DNA of 64,000 nt from Leptasterias polaris (GCA_037783415.1 JAZGTN010000022.1:6670001-6734000); one strand, 5' to 3'; positions 1 to 11,743 are shown, counted from the first letter of the stretch. Translations and numbers: made by a program. Notes: generated from the sequence alone by a model not told the origin.

Positions 1-2485
1 TTACGACTAATTTATCACGTTGAATACCATGTTGTCATGAATACTCGGACGATGTTTGTTTTTGTTTACACCTTGTGGGATTCTTCAGTATCATGATCTG
101 GAAAATCAAAAAAATGAATTGCAAAAAAGAAAAGAAAAGAAAAAGATAAACACAAAAATTGGAACGTGTCTGTCCAGAGGATGAATGAGTTATTCATGAG
201 GGTGAAGATACATAAATGTCAAATGGGGATGGTTCCGGTTGAGATCAGAGATAATGTAAACAAAGGATAGGAGCAGTAAAAACTGCGGCTTTTATGTCAT
301 TATGGAGGTCTCTGGATCTGCCTTTGATTCCAGTGGGAATGTTTATTTATTTACTTATTCATTCATTCAGGCTTTATAAAGCATTTGATTTTTTTCAGAA
401 GTCTTTGAATTACAACCGGACTAAATTTTACGGAAACAAAGAGAATATATCCAAATATGAAAATCAAACAGCAGCCTAGGGATTGTTCAAAAGTAACTAA
501 ATCACAATCTAAGGATCAATTTCCGTGAAAAAAAAACACCCAGAACTTGAAGGTAGTCATTTTTTGGTAATGATCCGCCAAAAGTAATTGTGTAATTTTT
601 ATCCAAAAGCTTACTTGTTATAAAGATGGTAATGGTAGTAAGCATCCTGCAAAGTTATTTTGTCTGAAATGCCCATTGATTAGAAATCAATAAAAGTATG
701 TCAACAAATTTGAATCTTCAAAGATTGTATTTTGGTGACTTTTGGAGATACAAATGATCAGGCCAGAGATTCATTTGGTACACAGTGTCACCTCGCTAAA
801 ACGTGGATGGATTTGACGTTCTTGGTGAAAATAACTTGAAAATTTGTTGAGTTGTTTTCTCAACAAGGAAGTTTCACTGTTTTCAGCTGAAACTTTCAAA
901 GGTGACTTATAGTGTATCTTTATTGATAATTTGGCCTATGAATAGCATTACATTGAAAAAAAAACCCCAAAACAATCTATGACCCGACATTTAAAAACGT
1001 GCAAAAACAGACCAAAAATAAAACAAAACCTACTAAAAATTCATACAAATATTTTATTTTTATTTTTTAAATCTAAGTTACCTGAAGATAAAACTGAAGA
1101 GCTAAAGACTCTAAAGACTTTAAATAGACAGTGTCATGTTCTCAATAATAAGATTAAGGGAAAAATTTCACCTACAAAATTGAAGGTTGGGGAGGGGGGG
1201 GGCTGTACATTTGAATAACATCATATGTACAATGACTTGATTGGTCCCAAATGAGCACTAATATTTGAATTCCAGAGACTGAGGAGACAGTGCTGCTCTG
1301 CAAATGTTGTTCAGGGCAAGCTTTGCTTGTTTTTTTTTGTTTTACATGAAAATGACCGCGGTTTTCGAAATAGGGAGTCAAACAAATTTCAATCTGAGAT
1401 TCAGATTTTGTATTTCAATTACTGATTATTCTTCCTGCGTTGACATATCTGCTCCAGATTTTTGAGGATATCTCAAATACTCTAACACCTTTTAAAATGA
1501 AATCTTTACAGGTTAGTTTTATTGTATATATTTCTACATTTATATAGAATTTAATAAAGGTATAGTTGGCCTTTAAAGAGAACGAAATATCAATTGTGAT
1601 TTATCAAGCCCTCCCAGATGCATCTGTAGGTCTGTCATCAGTATGTGTTCAATCAAGAGTCCTTGTTTCTATCACCCCCAGATGCATGAAAACACTGTGA
1701 CTTACTGTTCTGCGAGATAATGGGATCATCTGGGGTTACTAATTGATGTAATGACTGTGGGGATTTGGGGGGCACATTAGTTCTAAGAGTGTACAGGGGT
1801 CAGACCAGGGGGGGGGGGGGGGTCAACATACATTAAAAACATCTTCAGCGGGATTGAAGGTGCTGTTGGGGGGGGGGGGTTGCAATCTGTAGTCATTCAA
1901 AGCAGTATTTTAGAAAGAAAACTCATAGCTTGCGTGACCTTAATTAATAGCATCAGCACTGGCGGGATAGCTGAAAAAGGACTTTCGATCAACCTTGTTG
2001 TTTCAGCCAATTGATAGCCGTAGCCAAAGTTGCTTGATTCAGACACAGCCTAAGCCTCCCAGTCCCAGAAAGCCCTGGTGGTACTTGACATACAAAATAA
2101 TGGATTGGCAGTCAACTCAAACAGATGGTACAGGACCCCGTTAGCTATTATCTTTTATATTGACAGTGCAGCACAAGGAGGTTGTGACTACATAGTAATT
2201 CTGTGTTGAATCAAATCCAAAACAAACATGGTAATGGCTGTGGATTACATTATCCACAAAATCAATTAAAAGATATGTTTGATTTGGTTTGTCATTGTGG
2301 TTGTCTTATTAGGGTGGGCAAATGTTTACAAACATTTGTAAACTAATTAAATACCAGCTGCTTTGTGTATGCATGGAGTCCTAACCATGAAACATTTTAC
2401 ATTTATTGTAGTTTCATAAATCACACCAGTTATGCTGTTAGTCAGGAGTTTTTCTGATTTCAGGATTTTTGTTTACCACTTTCAG
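1..2485. other. AT-rich non-coding stretch, probably intronic or intergenic
   Basis: No exon or RNA gene is recognisable here. The open frames are short and low-complexity. The only structure seen is G-runs near 1192-1201, 1809-1822 and 1868-1879. If the exon at 2486-2569 belongs to the TNFAIP8-like gene, this stretch is probably an upstream intron of that gene. Confidence 0.4.
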
Positions 2486-2569
2486 ATTTCCCTGAAAGAG
2501 GCAAAATTGCCATCACCGAGGTGAAAGACCCAGTCCTGGTTATGACCAAACCTTCAGCTATCTATTGCA
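2486..2569 (+). CDS. candidate 84-nt coding exon upstream of the TNFAIP8-like exon
   Basis: Seen: a pyrimidine-rich acceptor (CCACTTTCAG) followed by 84 nt of open, more GC-rich sequence, then a strong donor (A|GTGAGT). Read in phase 1 it gives an unbroken peptide containing FPERGKIAITEVKDPVLVM. It ends after one base (A) of a codon. The TNFAIP8-like exon at 7827 begins with two bases (TG) of a codon, so the two would join in frame and make an ATG at the junction. Inference: it could be a 5' exon of that gene giving an N-terminal extension, or an exon of an unrelated transcript. The peptide matches no domain I recognise, and known TIPE proteins have short, variable N-termini. Confidence 0.35.
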
Positions 2570-2793
2570 GTGAGTCTGTAAATCTCTAAAATATTAGCAC
2601 CAGCAACTCAATGGGTTTAATCTCCGCACCACAAGGGAACTGTTATCCAATTTTGAGGATATTTCAAGAGGTTCAAGAGTCTCTTTTTAGGTTTCATTGG
2701 TTTCATCTCCAAAAAGATACCAATTAATAAAAACTGATAAGTTTCTGGCAAAGAGGTGCCCCCTTTTTAAAGGTAAAACTACCTTGCCCTTAA

Positions 2794-3195
2794 AGGCAAA
2801 GTATGCCTTTGTTTTTTGGAAATGTTTGATTGTTTCAATCCTATATACATGTAAATGTAAATGTAGATATATACAATAAAATTCACCTGTGAAAATTTCA
2901 TTTTGAAAGGTGGTTATGTTTTTGAGATATCGCCGAAAATCATGAGCAAATATGTTCACGCAGGAAGAAAAATCCCTAATAGGAATACACAATCTGAGAA
3001 GCGTTTCTGACAGAAATGTTTCTCAGATTCAAATTTTTGGCCATGAAAACTGCTATCTTTATACATAACCACATTACTTCGAAGTGAAATGCTTCTCAAA
3101 ATGATTTATACTATCGAAAGCTGCTGTAGGCTTCAAACCAATCGGTTATTATTGCCATTAATTTTAAGAGCGATTACCAAACGTTTACCTTCCCT
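2794..3195 (-). mobile_element. TTAA-flanked MITE, about 400 bp
   Basis: The element is bounded by TTAA at 2790-2793 and 3196-3199. It begins AAGGCAAAGTATGCC and ends GATTACCAAACGTTTACC. Related sequence lies at 5968-6379 in the opposite orientation and at about 59905-60281 in the same orientation. It contains no coding capacity. TTAA target duplications are typical of piggyBac-type (or Kolobok-type) non-autonomous elements; the superfamily is inferred from the target site only. A second 'CTACCTTGCCCTTA' motif recurs nearby (3206, 3430). Confidence 0.6.
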
Positions 3196-3712
3196 TTAAA
3201 GAAAAACTACCTTGCCCTTACATTACAAGAAGAAAGTATTTCAGGTGTGGAATAACTTTAAGCGTGGGTGTTTTGCCTCCAGAACTTGCTCACCACTAAT
3301 TAGACACTGTTCTAATGCTTGCCAATCAATGGAAGAAAAAATTAATGAGTTGTTTGGTTTGAAAAATAAGTTGTAGACACTTTGGCGTATGTAGATAATT
3401 GCCTCATTTTGTCCTTCTTTTCTAAAGGTAGAACTACCTTGCCCTTACAAGACAAATAAAACGGAATGAACAAATAAAACAGTTGAACAAGTCATTTTTT
3501 TTTTTAAGTCTCCTAGAAACCACATATTGTGTTATAAACGTTTTTAAAAAAATCCGTTACGAGATATCTATCTATTTCCAATCTGTTCTTGTACACAAAT
3601 AAATCCTTGGGGGAAAACTTGTTGGTTTTCTTATGGAACAAAATAGACCATGGAAGCCTTGTGTGAGTTCAAATTTTTTTTTACCACTTTGGTCCCACGC
3701 ACTTTACTTTAA

Positions 3713-4079
3713 AGGGACTGTACACGTTTGGTAATTACTCAAAATATATATTAGCATAAAAACTTACTTGGTAACGAGCAACGGAGAGCTGTTGATAGTA
3801 TAAAACATTGTGAGAAACGACTACCTCTGAAGTAACGTAGTTTTTGAGAAAGAGGTAATTTCTCACTAAAATAATAAAAGACTTCTGGCCAGAAGCCTTT
3901 TATTCCTATCTGAGCACACTAATTTGTACAACAAGGGTGTTTTTTTCTTTCATCATTTTCTTGCAACTTCAATAACCAATTGAGCCCAAATTTTCACAGG
4001 CTCGTTATTTTATGCATATGTTGGGATACACCAAGTGAGAATACTGGTCTTTGACAATTACCAAACGTGTTCAGTGCCT
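3713..4079. mobile_element. TTAA-flanked MITE, 367 bp, terminal inverted repeats
   Basis: It is flanked by TTAA (3709-3712 and 4080-4083). The left end contains ACACGTTTGGTAATTACTC and the right end contains the inverse, AATTACCAAACGTGT. A close copy lies at 22410-22777. The interior carries an AGGCTTTTAT-type hairpin ('AGACTTCTGGCCAGAAGCC'). No transposase is present, so it is non-autonomous. Confidence 0.75.
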
Positions 4080-4083
4080 TTAA

Positions 4084-5967
4084 CGTGTGAAGGAAACAAA
4101 CTTGCGCACTTTAATGAGTCCCAATGTTCCAATATGCTTGAAACATGCACAGTCTATAGAGGGCCGTCTGTACTTCCTGCACTGTTGGGAATCTGTGCTT
4201 GCTTACGATCAATACAACATGTCCTATTAATAGGGGAGGTCATACAAAACTCAGACATTTAAAGTGGGTGGTTTGATAATTATTCATAAGTTATATGAAT
4301 AAGTTGTCTAGTTTTACAAACAATGTACATATTTGGGTATCAAGATGTTTGTTGCAAATGAATTCAAACTAAATGTATTGTCTTTTGCAAGTTTTGAAGC
4401 TGTAATTAATAAAGTGTTGTAGAACTCGATACTTATACTAGAGTACTACTCGAGTACCATTAAAATGCCTGAGGACCAGTCTAAGTTCTCTCCAAGTGGT
4501 CCCGCTGGATAGTTCAGTGTTGAAAAGCATTCCTATTTAATATGAATTAACCCTCCTACTGTTTGCAACATTTTCAAGTGAGTTGACCAACCATTTGAAA
4601 CCATTCAACTGCCAAAGTTGTGTATGGTGGCACAACTGTGCACAGAACTAACTGTGTACTGTGTACATGCATTCCCTCATGGTATCATATTGCAAGGCTG
4701 GCATAGCTTATCTATCATTCAAAACCACAGTGAATGGTATTGAATGGTCAGACAGCAAGAGGGGGACAAGTGCAAAAGCTGACGGACCAGTGCAATGAGA
4801 AGCTAACTGGTCCTGCTGGCTAGTCACCTGGTCAATATGTATTGAATAGTCGGTCAATATTTTAAAAATCGTAACTTAGGGAATTGGGTAGGTCAAGACA
4901 ATTTAGACAAAAATATATCTTCATTTGTTTTAATTTGTAAAAATTATGATTGTTTGGCCACTGTTTTTAATTGTATTTCCCATCAGAGTCTTAAAAAAAA
5001 AATGGCAGCTGTGGAATCAGTGGTAGATCATTTGTTTATTTCCCTGTGGAACAAAAGTAATCTCTGAAAAGATTTCATAGCTGAATAATTTGATATAACA
5101 ATCCTCAGGCAAGGCAAAGTCTTGATACATTTCAAAATAATCTGCCAGATTTAATGGATAACCACCAAAGTCCTCTTGAAGACATTTCAAGCTGAAATGC
5201 CTTGAAGTTTAACCAGATTGTTAGGAGCTCTGTCAACCAGCAGATCAAATAGTGCAGAAAATCAATGCCTGGAGGGATCAAATCTCCTTCTGAAATCAGT
5301 GCTTATTTACAAATCATTGAAACCCAATGGAGGTTGGAATCACTTGTGGTGGTCTTTGGGAAAGAGAAGACTTAGGGCTTGCCTTAGGGGACAGACAGTG
5401 CTGCTGTGGAGCTTATTTCAGTTCAGCAGGGAAGGGGGAAGGGGGAAGGGGCTGGAGAGGAGTGTTGGGGAAAAGGGATGGACTCAGAGGAAGTGCATTG
5501 TGGAAGGAACTGGTAATATTTTGATGTGACTTTGTATATAATAATGATGCAGATGATGTAGCCAGTCAAGGTTGATTTTCCTGATCACACAATAAAATTG
5601 AAATGCTAAAAATATTGTTTGCTCACCATTCATGCTGCTAACAAAGACCTTACATTCATGTTAAATCAAAAGCATTCTCCTTGAGTGTCCCCCCCCCCCC
5701 AATACAAGATGTGTACATTGTACACATACAGATACAAGTATGACGAGCATCACCTACGTACTACTACAAGTGCTACTTTTATCTGATGAAGGAATAGTGC
5801 AATATAAAGCTTTAAAGAGGGGCTCGAAGGTCAAATTCAGTTGATGGCAGCATGATAAAGATCTATTCCCCCAGCTATCATTCGTGGTTATTGGAAGAGC
5901 ACATTCTCTCCCATCTTCTAGTGTTTAACAAACATATGTTGATCCCATTGCTGCATTGTACTATTAT
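4084..5967. other. no gene recognised
   Basis: AT-rich single-copy-looking sequence. Open frames at 4035-4262 and 5218-5529 lack codon bias, splice context or known motifs. A C-run lies at about 5690-5700. Confidence 0.4.
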
Positions 5968-6379
5968 AGGGAAGGTATACGTTTGGTAATCACTCTGACA
6001 ATTTAATGACAAAAAGAAAATTATTGGTTAGAAGTACAGCAGCTTTCGGTAGTATAAAGCATTTTGAGAAACCTTTCACTTCAAAGTAATGTGGTTATGT
6101 AAAAAGATAGCAGTTTTTATGCCCCCAAAGATAGCAGTTTTTATGCCCCCAAATTGAATCAAGAAACGTTGCTGTCAGAAATGTTTCTCAGATAGTGTAT
6201 TCCTCACAGGGACAATTCTTCCTACGTGGACCTATTCGCTCTGGATTTTTCGGCAATACCTCAAAATGTGACCACCATTTGAAGTGAAATTTTCATATGT
6301 TAGTTTTATTGTATATGTCTCCGTTTATGTAGATTTAAAACAATCAAACGGTTCAAAAAAACAAAGGCATACTTTGCCT
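5968..6379 (+). mobile_element. MITE related to the 2794-3195 element
   Basis: It runs from AGGGAAGGTATACGTTTGG to AGGCATACTTTGCCT and is followed by TTAA (6380-6383); the left target site is degenerate (TATA-like). It includes an internal tandem duplication of about 26 bp near 6108-6152 ('GATAGCAGTTTTTATGCCCC' twice). No coding capacity. Confidence 0.55.
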
Positions 6380-6949
6380 TTAAGACACACTCCATCCGCC
6401 CTTTCTTTGCCTCTTTGAAAGGCTAGACAAGTGCTGACATCATGATGAACGTGATGACATTTACCAACCCTCTTGACATGAAAGGCATACTTCTGGGATG
6501 TGCCTTCCTTTTTGTAGTTCATCATTTCTTCAGTGTGTTAATCCGATATCCCATTTGCCTGAAGCTGGTCACAGTACCCAAGGAGATAGATGACGCTTTT
6601 CAGGTGGCCATCGCCGCCAGGTTGGGTGTTTGCGTCATAATCTATTTCTGTATTTTGGTCTAAAAATATAGGAAGCTGTGTTTGTCCTAATTAAATATGG
6701 ACTCCCACTATAGTGCCACCTTGCAGTCTGACAGTATGAAGATTTAAGTTTCTTTACATTGATATTATTGTTGTTGCCTCAACCACCACAATTTAAGAAT
6801 CCATTTTGTTTTGTGAAAACATTCGTGGCGATTTGCTATGAACAACTGGAAGACTGTGATGATTGTTGGGACAGTTCCTAGCCATTGCCCATTTTGATTG
6901 CACCACTTACCACAGAATTGTGCACTTTCGGTGCCTCTTAGAAGCGTGT

Positions 6950-6997
6950 AATGCTAGGGGCTGTAAGCGCAGAGTTCTGCTAAGCAGCACCATGGAA
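6950..6997. repeat. partial MITE end ('CCATGGAAT' family)
   Basis: The stretch from CTAGGGGCTGTAAGCG to CACCATGGAAT matches the right half of the MITE at 36216-36336. It is a truncated copy without its left end. Confidence 0.4.
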
Positions 6998-7125
6998 TAC
7001 ACCGATCCATTAAGCCACGCCCATTTCTCTTTGACCAATCACATCCGCGAAATCTGATCACCATTTGAGCCGTTTGGTAATCTTTGCACTAATGGTAAGG
7101 AGGCGGGGCTTAATGGATCGGTCTA
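6998..7125. mobile_element. short MITE, about 125 bp, 22-bp inverted ends
   Basis: Left end ATACACCGATCCATTAAGCC. The right end is its near-exact reverse complement (GGCTTAATGGATCGGTCTAT). There is no coding capacity in the roughly 85-bp core. It lies directly against the next MITE. Confidence 0.65.
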
Positions 7126-7144
7126 TTAACCCCAGAACACCTGG

Positions 7145-7337
7145 GGTCCAATTTCATAGAGCTGCTTAAGCACAAAAAGTAGCTAAGCACAACAAAATTA
7201 GGCTTACCAGAATAAGGTTACCAGCCAAAATACCTTTTCACTTTTACAATCTGTGACTGGTAACCTGCTTATTTTTGCTCAACTGAAAAAACTGCTAACA
7301 ATAATTTCCGCTTAAGCAGCTCTATGAAATTTGGACC
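7145..7337. mobile_element. MITE, 193 bp, about 27-bp terminal inverted repeats
   Basis: Left end GGTCCAATTTCATAGAGC; right end GCTCTATGAAATTTGGACC. The interior has the internal motif 'AAGCACAACAAAATTA..CTTACCAGAATAAGGTTACC'. The same motif appears in the copy split by another transposon at 50387-50409/53379-53548 and in a relative at 60721-60867. It is non-autonomous. Confidence 0.7.
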
Positions 7338-7625
7338 TGATGCCATAAGCTTTATTTAGGTGCAACCATCTTCCATCTTGCTTTATCCTATCGAACCCTT
7401 TCCAGCCAAACCGAGGCTTGAAGGAAGAACAAAATAGTATGGTTCCTTTATGAAAATTAAACATAGCAACTATCATAAATATTATGTACACAGGGAGCCT
7501 GTCCTGATTGTATAACTTAACTGTTAGGGTCATATAGGAAGAAAAACCTTGCTCTTGCAAAAATGAAATTTAAGTTGTCTACACATGATGCTCTTGTAGT
7601 AGACATGGCTTGCATTTAGTTGCCT

Positions 7626-7783
7626 ATAGACCCCTTACATATGATGTCACAAGACCCAAACAGCACCCTCACTGGGGTCAATGGAGACCTATCATTAGCT
7701 GTGAGTTGTGCGCGGAGCAGACACTCGTGCATTTTTCACTAGTTTGATCTCAGCAATGGCGGCCAATGCAATGGGTCTAAACC
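7626..7783. mobile_element. possible MITE with TAGACCC ends
   Basis: It starts TAGACCCCTTACATATGATG and ends CAATGCAATGGGTCTA, so short inverted TAGACCC termini are visible. The layout resembles the element at 12568-12741 (TAGACCTT ends with a GACGTCA-type core). The end lies about 45 bp before the TNFAIP8-like exon. The apparent ATGGCGGCC inside it is therefore unlikely to be that gene's start. Confidence 0.4.
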
Positions 7784-7826
7784 GATTTAATCGTAATTTC
7801 TCTCTCTTTTTTGGTTTTCCTTACAG

Positions 7827-8398
7827 TGGCTGAGGCAGGGACCCACGTTAACTCCAAAAACCTGGCACTACGCTTTGAGAAGAAGATCGCCAGCAAGATG
7901 TCCACCAAGCGTGTGGCCAACTTCTTCATCGACGACACCATGGGGGATGTCTTGGACAACCTGTCCAGCATGGTCAAGCAGTACACAGGCAGCAAGAAAG
8001 ATGCCGAGAAGGTACTCAAGAACATCATCAAGGTCACCATCAAGATTGGAATCCTATACCGCAATGATCAGTTCAACCCAGAAGAACTTGCCCTGGCGGA
8101 GAACTTCCGGAAGAAATTCCGCACCCTCATCATGACGTTTGTTAGTTTTTATGAGGTGGAATTTAGTTTTGACAGCAACTATCTGACAGGACTGCTGGAT
8201 GGCTGTGCGGAAATGTTGACTCAACTCGTACAGAGACATCTAAGGGAAAAGTCAGTTGGTCGTATAGACCACGTCTTTAAGTTCTTCTCGAGCAGTGCCT
8301 TCATGGAGACCGTCTTTACGTCGGACACACCTCTGAAACCCCACCTGGACAAAATCATGGTGGGTCTCAATAAACTTATTGAAGGGGACCACATTTAA
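7827..8398 (+). CDS. TNFAIP8-like (TIPE family) protein, main coding exon to stop
   Basis: The exon follows the acceptor TTTTCCTTACAG and runs open to TAA at 8396-8398, giving about 190 residues after the splice, close to the 184-200 of vertebrate TIPE proteins. Family signatures run in order: NSKNLALRFEKKIASKM at the start (TIPE helix 0/1), VANFFIDDTMGDVLDNL, AEKVLKNIIKVTIKIGILYRN, LALAENFRKKFRTL, FVSFYEVEFSFD, LLDGCAEMLTQLVQRHL, GRIDHVFKFFS and a C-terminal LDKIMVGLNKLI. The known family fold is a seven-helix bundle with a hydrophobic cavity. It binds phosphoinositides and acts in the cytoplasm and at membranes in inflammation, apoptosis and cell migration. Vertebrate homologues also keep nearly the whole protein in one exon. 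The exon starts with two bases of a codon (TG), so the start depends on the upstream exon; an upstream exon ending in A would make ATG at the junction. Which TIPE paralogue this represents cannot be settled. Confidence 0.93.
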
Positions 8399-9659
8399 AA
8401 AGAAAACTTTTGCAAGAATTTATTATTTTTTTTAATCAAAAGGAAACTTGATGCAACTGTTACCTTAACCATTCCTTTTCCCCCACTCAAGAATTTCTCG
8501 AAGGTGGTTTTTTTATTGTTTAAATCTTCGAGCAGACCAGTATTGTGGAATTGTAACAGACATAGTTCTCCTTTTTTGACTGAGGAAACGGCAAAACGGC
8601 ACAAACAGGTTAAGTCTGGATAAATACATGCACATCCACCTGTACTTAAATTGATTGGTATGGAAATAACCATTCCAAGGATGCAGCATATGGACATACT
8701 ATTTGTTCTCCTCTTGACCTTTATACTTGAGAAACCCATCGTGTTCAAGTAACACGGCTGGTCGTCACAATCTCCTGCAATTTATATCTGGAGCCATCAT
8801 ATTCACGAGAGGACAGTAGAAGCAAAGAACAGGTTCTCTTGGTTTGGGCGTGTGAGGTGGTATACAAAACTTACCTTTTTAAAATGACCGCTGCTTACTC
8901 CATACTTCGTTTAGCTCCATGAATGCATGTGTGGCTAATACAACAAATTTGATGTTTATTCCCTTTTCGTTCTGAGACAAGTACATAGACGTGTGAATGG
9001 GGTTGCCAGATAAAATGGACCTTTGAGCTTTAGGGATACAGCAATTTTCCAGCGGGTAAAGACACGTCCGAGGAAAACAAAAATTTGATTTTGAACTTTA
9101 CTACAAATGACACCACGGCAAACCACAACAGAATCTGAATTGCCATGCTGCGAATAATTAGAAGCCTGGTGCCCTTTTTATGCATCGATTATCAGCCTTG
9201 TGTTTGTATAGGTACATGTAGGGACACCAACGAAGACAGGTGCAGTATAAGACACCTTAATTTGACCTGCTGTCTACCAGCTATTTGTGGATATTGTGTT
9301 ACTACCACACGTACCCAGTACATATAGAAAAGAAACTATGATTGAGTAGATAAGTGTTGCTTTAATCTTATATCCAAGCATGTCTTCCATGTATGCAGGA
9401 AAACTTACCAGGAGTTTACAAGCCACAAAAAAACTCTATAAAACTGTCAGTTGAAATCCCATATACCTGTAGAAAGGATTTTGTTAAGCTGTGTATTATA
9501 AAAAAGAGATAAAGGTCATGTTAACTACATGTTGCTGATAATTAACCAAAAATTGATTTATGGTAACCATAGGCCATGTGATTTGTGACATATTCTATGT
9601 TTACAAAAAAGTCACAGAACCTGGACTTCCTGAAGAAAACATAAATAATTTGGGGTTGA
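8399..9659 (+). other. probable 3' UTR and downstream flank of the TNFAIP8-like gene
   Basis: No coding region is seen. The stretch directly after the TAA stop is expected to be 3' UTR, since TIPE genes have long 3' UTRs. I find no convincing AATAAA plus GT-rich signal, so the transcript end is not placed. Confidence 0.35.
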
Positions 9660-9663
9660 GTAA

Positions 9664-9810
9664 AGAAAAATTGACTAGAGCGGGATTTAAACCAACAACC
9701 TCCAATTTAACGTGCCAGCGCTCTACCAACTGAGCTTTCAAGCACTATGTTGGTGGTCTCCCTATTTTTGTCAATATCTTTGTTTGGGGGTGCCAGTCAG
9801 AAGCCATACA
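9664..9810 (-). repeat. tRNA-derived SINE (minus strand)
   Basis: On the minus strand, 9743-9677 reads like a tRNA: an A-box-like TCAGTTGGTAGAGCG and a B-box-like GGTTTAAATCC. The adjoining sequence (GTTGGTGGTCTCCC, then ATATCTTTGTTTGGGGGTGCC) recurs next to the copy at 18110-18245. A dispersed SINE therefore fits better than a functional tRNA. The B box departs from GGTTCGAATCC. Confidence 0.6.
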
Positions 9811-10662
9811 ACCGTTTGCATAAAATCTTACATTTTATGAAGACGACAATTTCGCATTTGTATCAACTTCTGATGTGTAAAAGTAGGGCACATCTTATCA
9901 ATTATTCAGCTGTCATCACTATTATTGTTATTAATTTTGTTTATACATTACTTGGTTTTATGTGAAGTTTCTTCCTATCTAAACAACAAAGCATCTTGCC
10001 TGCCAGAAAATGCCCTGGAATGCGCAAAGTAAAATTTTTGTGTAACGTATAGTGACATTACTATCTATGCACGAATTGTGTTGAGACTGTAACACCATAG
10101 ATGTGCATCTAATATTATGTGATGGGACCGTGCAGGGGTATCATTGAATTGATTTGCAGGGTTGGCCTTTCTGAAATAGATTTGATCATGTTGCAGCCAT
10201 TATGGTTTTTTCTTCTATTCAACTGTATGTAACCATAATGAGGCTGGGAGGACAAAATAGTCAGGTTTCTTCGTACGAATAGAAATGAGATCTTTCATTC
10301 ATTGTGTGTAGGAGGAGCCAGACAAAGATGGCCCAAGCAGGCAGGAGACAGTTTCATCAATCAATATTTTATGGGAGGTGCAATTCACTTAGAGAATTTG
10401 ATGTAAATAATGACTAGTACAATGTTATTGTGTTAATGATGTGGGAGGCAGTGTTTGTACTGGTCTTGATAGAGCATCTCAATGTCATCAAAGATCTTAA
10501 CTGCAGTCAGGAAGAAATGATGTGATGCAAGATGTGGTTGTTACCGGTACGCCGTCAGTTAACTTGCCAGATTTGTGGAAAGGTGCAGCTCAGCTACTGG
10601 GAAGAAAAACAACAAGCGAGAAGCTTTCATGCTGATACCAGGAGATACATGTTGTCGACAGG
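9811..10662. other. no gene recognised
   Basis: AT-rich sequence without splice-flanked open frames or recognisable repeats. Confidence 0.35.
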
Positions 10663-11530
10663 ACCATTGATATCCTCATTGGGAGAAGACGGTTCCAATC
10701 GGGGTAGAAGTATATCCCAATTGGGATAGTTTCGTTGTTATCATACAAAAAGGTTTCCTGATTGGAGACATTGACATCCTCATTGGGACAATAAGTTTTA
10801 AATCAGGGTAGAAGTGTATCCTAATTGGGGTAGTTTGGTTGATGATGATTACATTCAGATTTCCTAATTCGGGACACTGATTCGGGACACTGATACCCTC
10901 ATTGGGAGAAGAAGGGTCCAATCAGGGTAGGAGTGTATCTCAATTGGGGTAGTTTGGTTGTTACCATACATTAAGGTTTCCCAATTGGGGTATTGGTATC
11001 CTCATTGGGAGAAGTATATCCCAATTCGGGTAGTTTGGTTGTTATACAAAATGGTTTTTTGATTGGGACCATTGTAAGCCTGGGCGACTAGTGTAACTAG
11101 TGTCGAAGTCGCGACTATTGATTGCTTAGTCGAGTCGCGACTACCGTTTTTCAACTACTCGGTTAATCGCGCCGCCACGAAAACTACAAAAATAGTCAAG
11201 ACTACTTGCTTGGTGAACCAATTGTGTCGCTCACGATTATTCACGACAACATATTTAATTACAAAACACAATCAGACATCAGTGGCACAATCCTTCAATC
11301 CTTTCAGCGTGAATTTTACTATATTGCACCTGCGGCAAACAATATACCGCAATGCATCATGGGAATTTAAAATTAGTCGCCACTAGTGTCGACTATTTGA
11401 GGCGCGACTAGTCGAGTAGTAAATTTCACTAGTCGCCCAGGCTTAGACCATTGATATCATCATTGGGGAAAAAGGTTCCAATCATAGTAGAGGTATACCC
11501 CAATTGGGATATAGGTACCAGATTGGGAGG
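10663..11530. repeat. degenerate tandem repeat, units of about 103-112 bp
   Basis: About five diverged units recur, each with 'GATATCCTCATTGGGAGAAG', a 'GGTTCCAATCGGGGTAGAAG'-type segment and the palindrome CCCAATTGGG, then TAGTTTGGTTGTTA. Units start near 10663, 10766, 10877 and 10988. The last is interrupted by the insertion at 11075-11445. Unit length and sequence vary, so the array is old. Confidence 0.7.
11075..11445. mobile_element. hAT-type MITE, 371 bp, with 8-bp target duplication
   Basis: Inverted ends TAAGCCTGGGCGACTAGTG and CACTAGTCGCCCAGGCTTA are exact reverse complements. The 8-bp direct repeat GACCATTG flanks both ends (11067-11074 and 11446-11453). An 8-bp duplication is characteristic of the hAT superfamily. 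The interior has further CGACTAGT/ACTAGTCG subterminal repeats and no transposase. It sits inside the older tandem repeat. Confidence 0.88.
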
Positions 11531-11743
11531 CTTATGCCGAGTGTTCACTTTGGTCTGTTAGTGCATTAATTTTACCTTGAGACCTTTTTAAATTACCTTC
11601 ATGAAGCTTGTAGACTTGATCGACCAAATTGTATACCTCTAACAGAAAATCACATGGTGTTAGATAATTGGGAAGAAAGTGTTGTGTTTTGTACTTTTCT
11701 TCTGTGTTTGATAAACAAAGCTAGGTTACCGGGTTTCCCATTA

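Noticed and set aside
6442..6663. 73-codon ORF with hydrophobic start (LLGCAFLFVVHHFF) and a possible exon ending GCCGCCAG|GTTGGG
   Set aside because: Its phase does not fit the TNFAIP8-like exon and no homology was recognised; considered as a 5' exon but unsupported.
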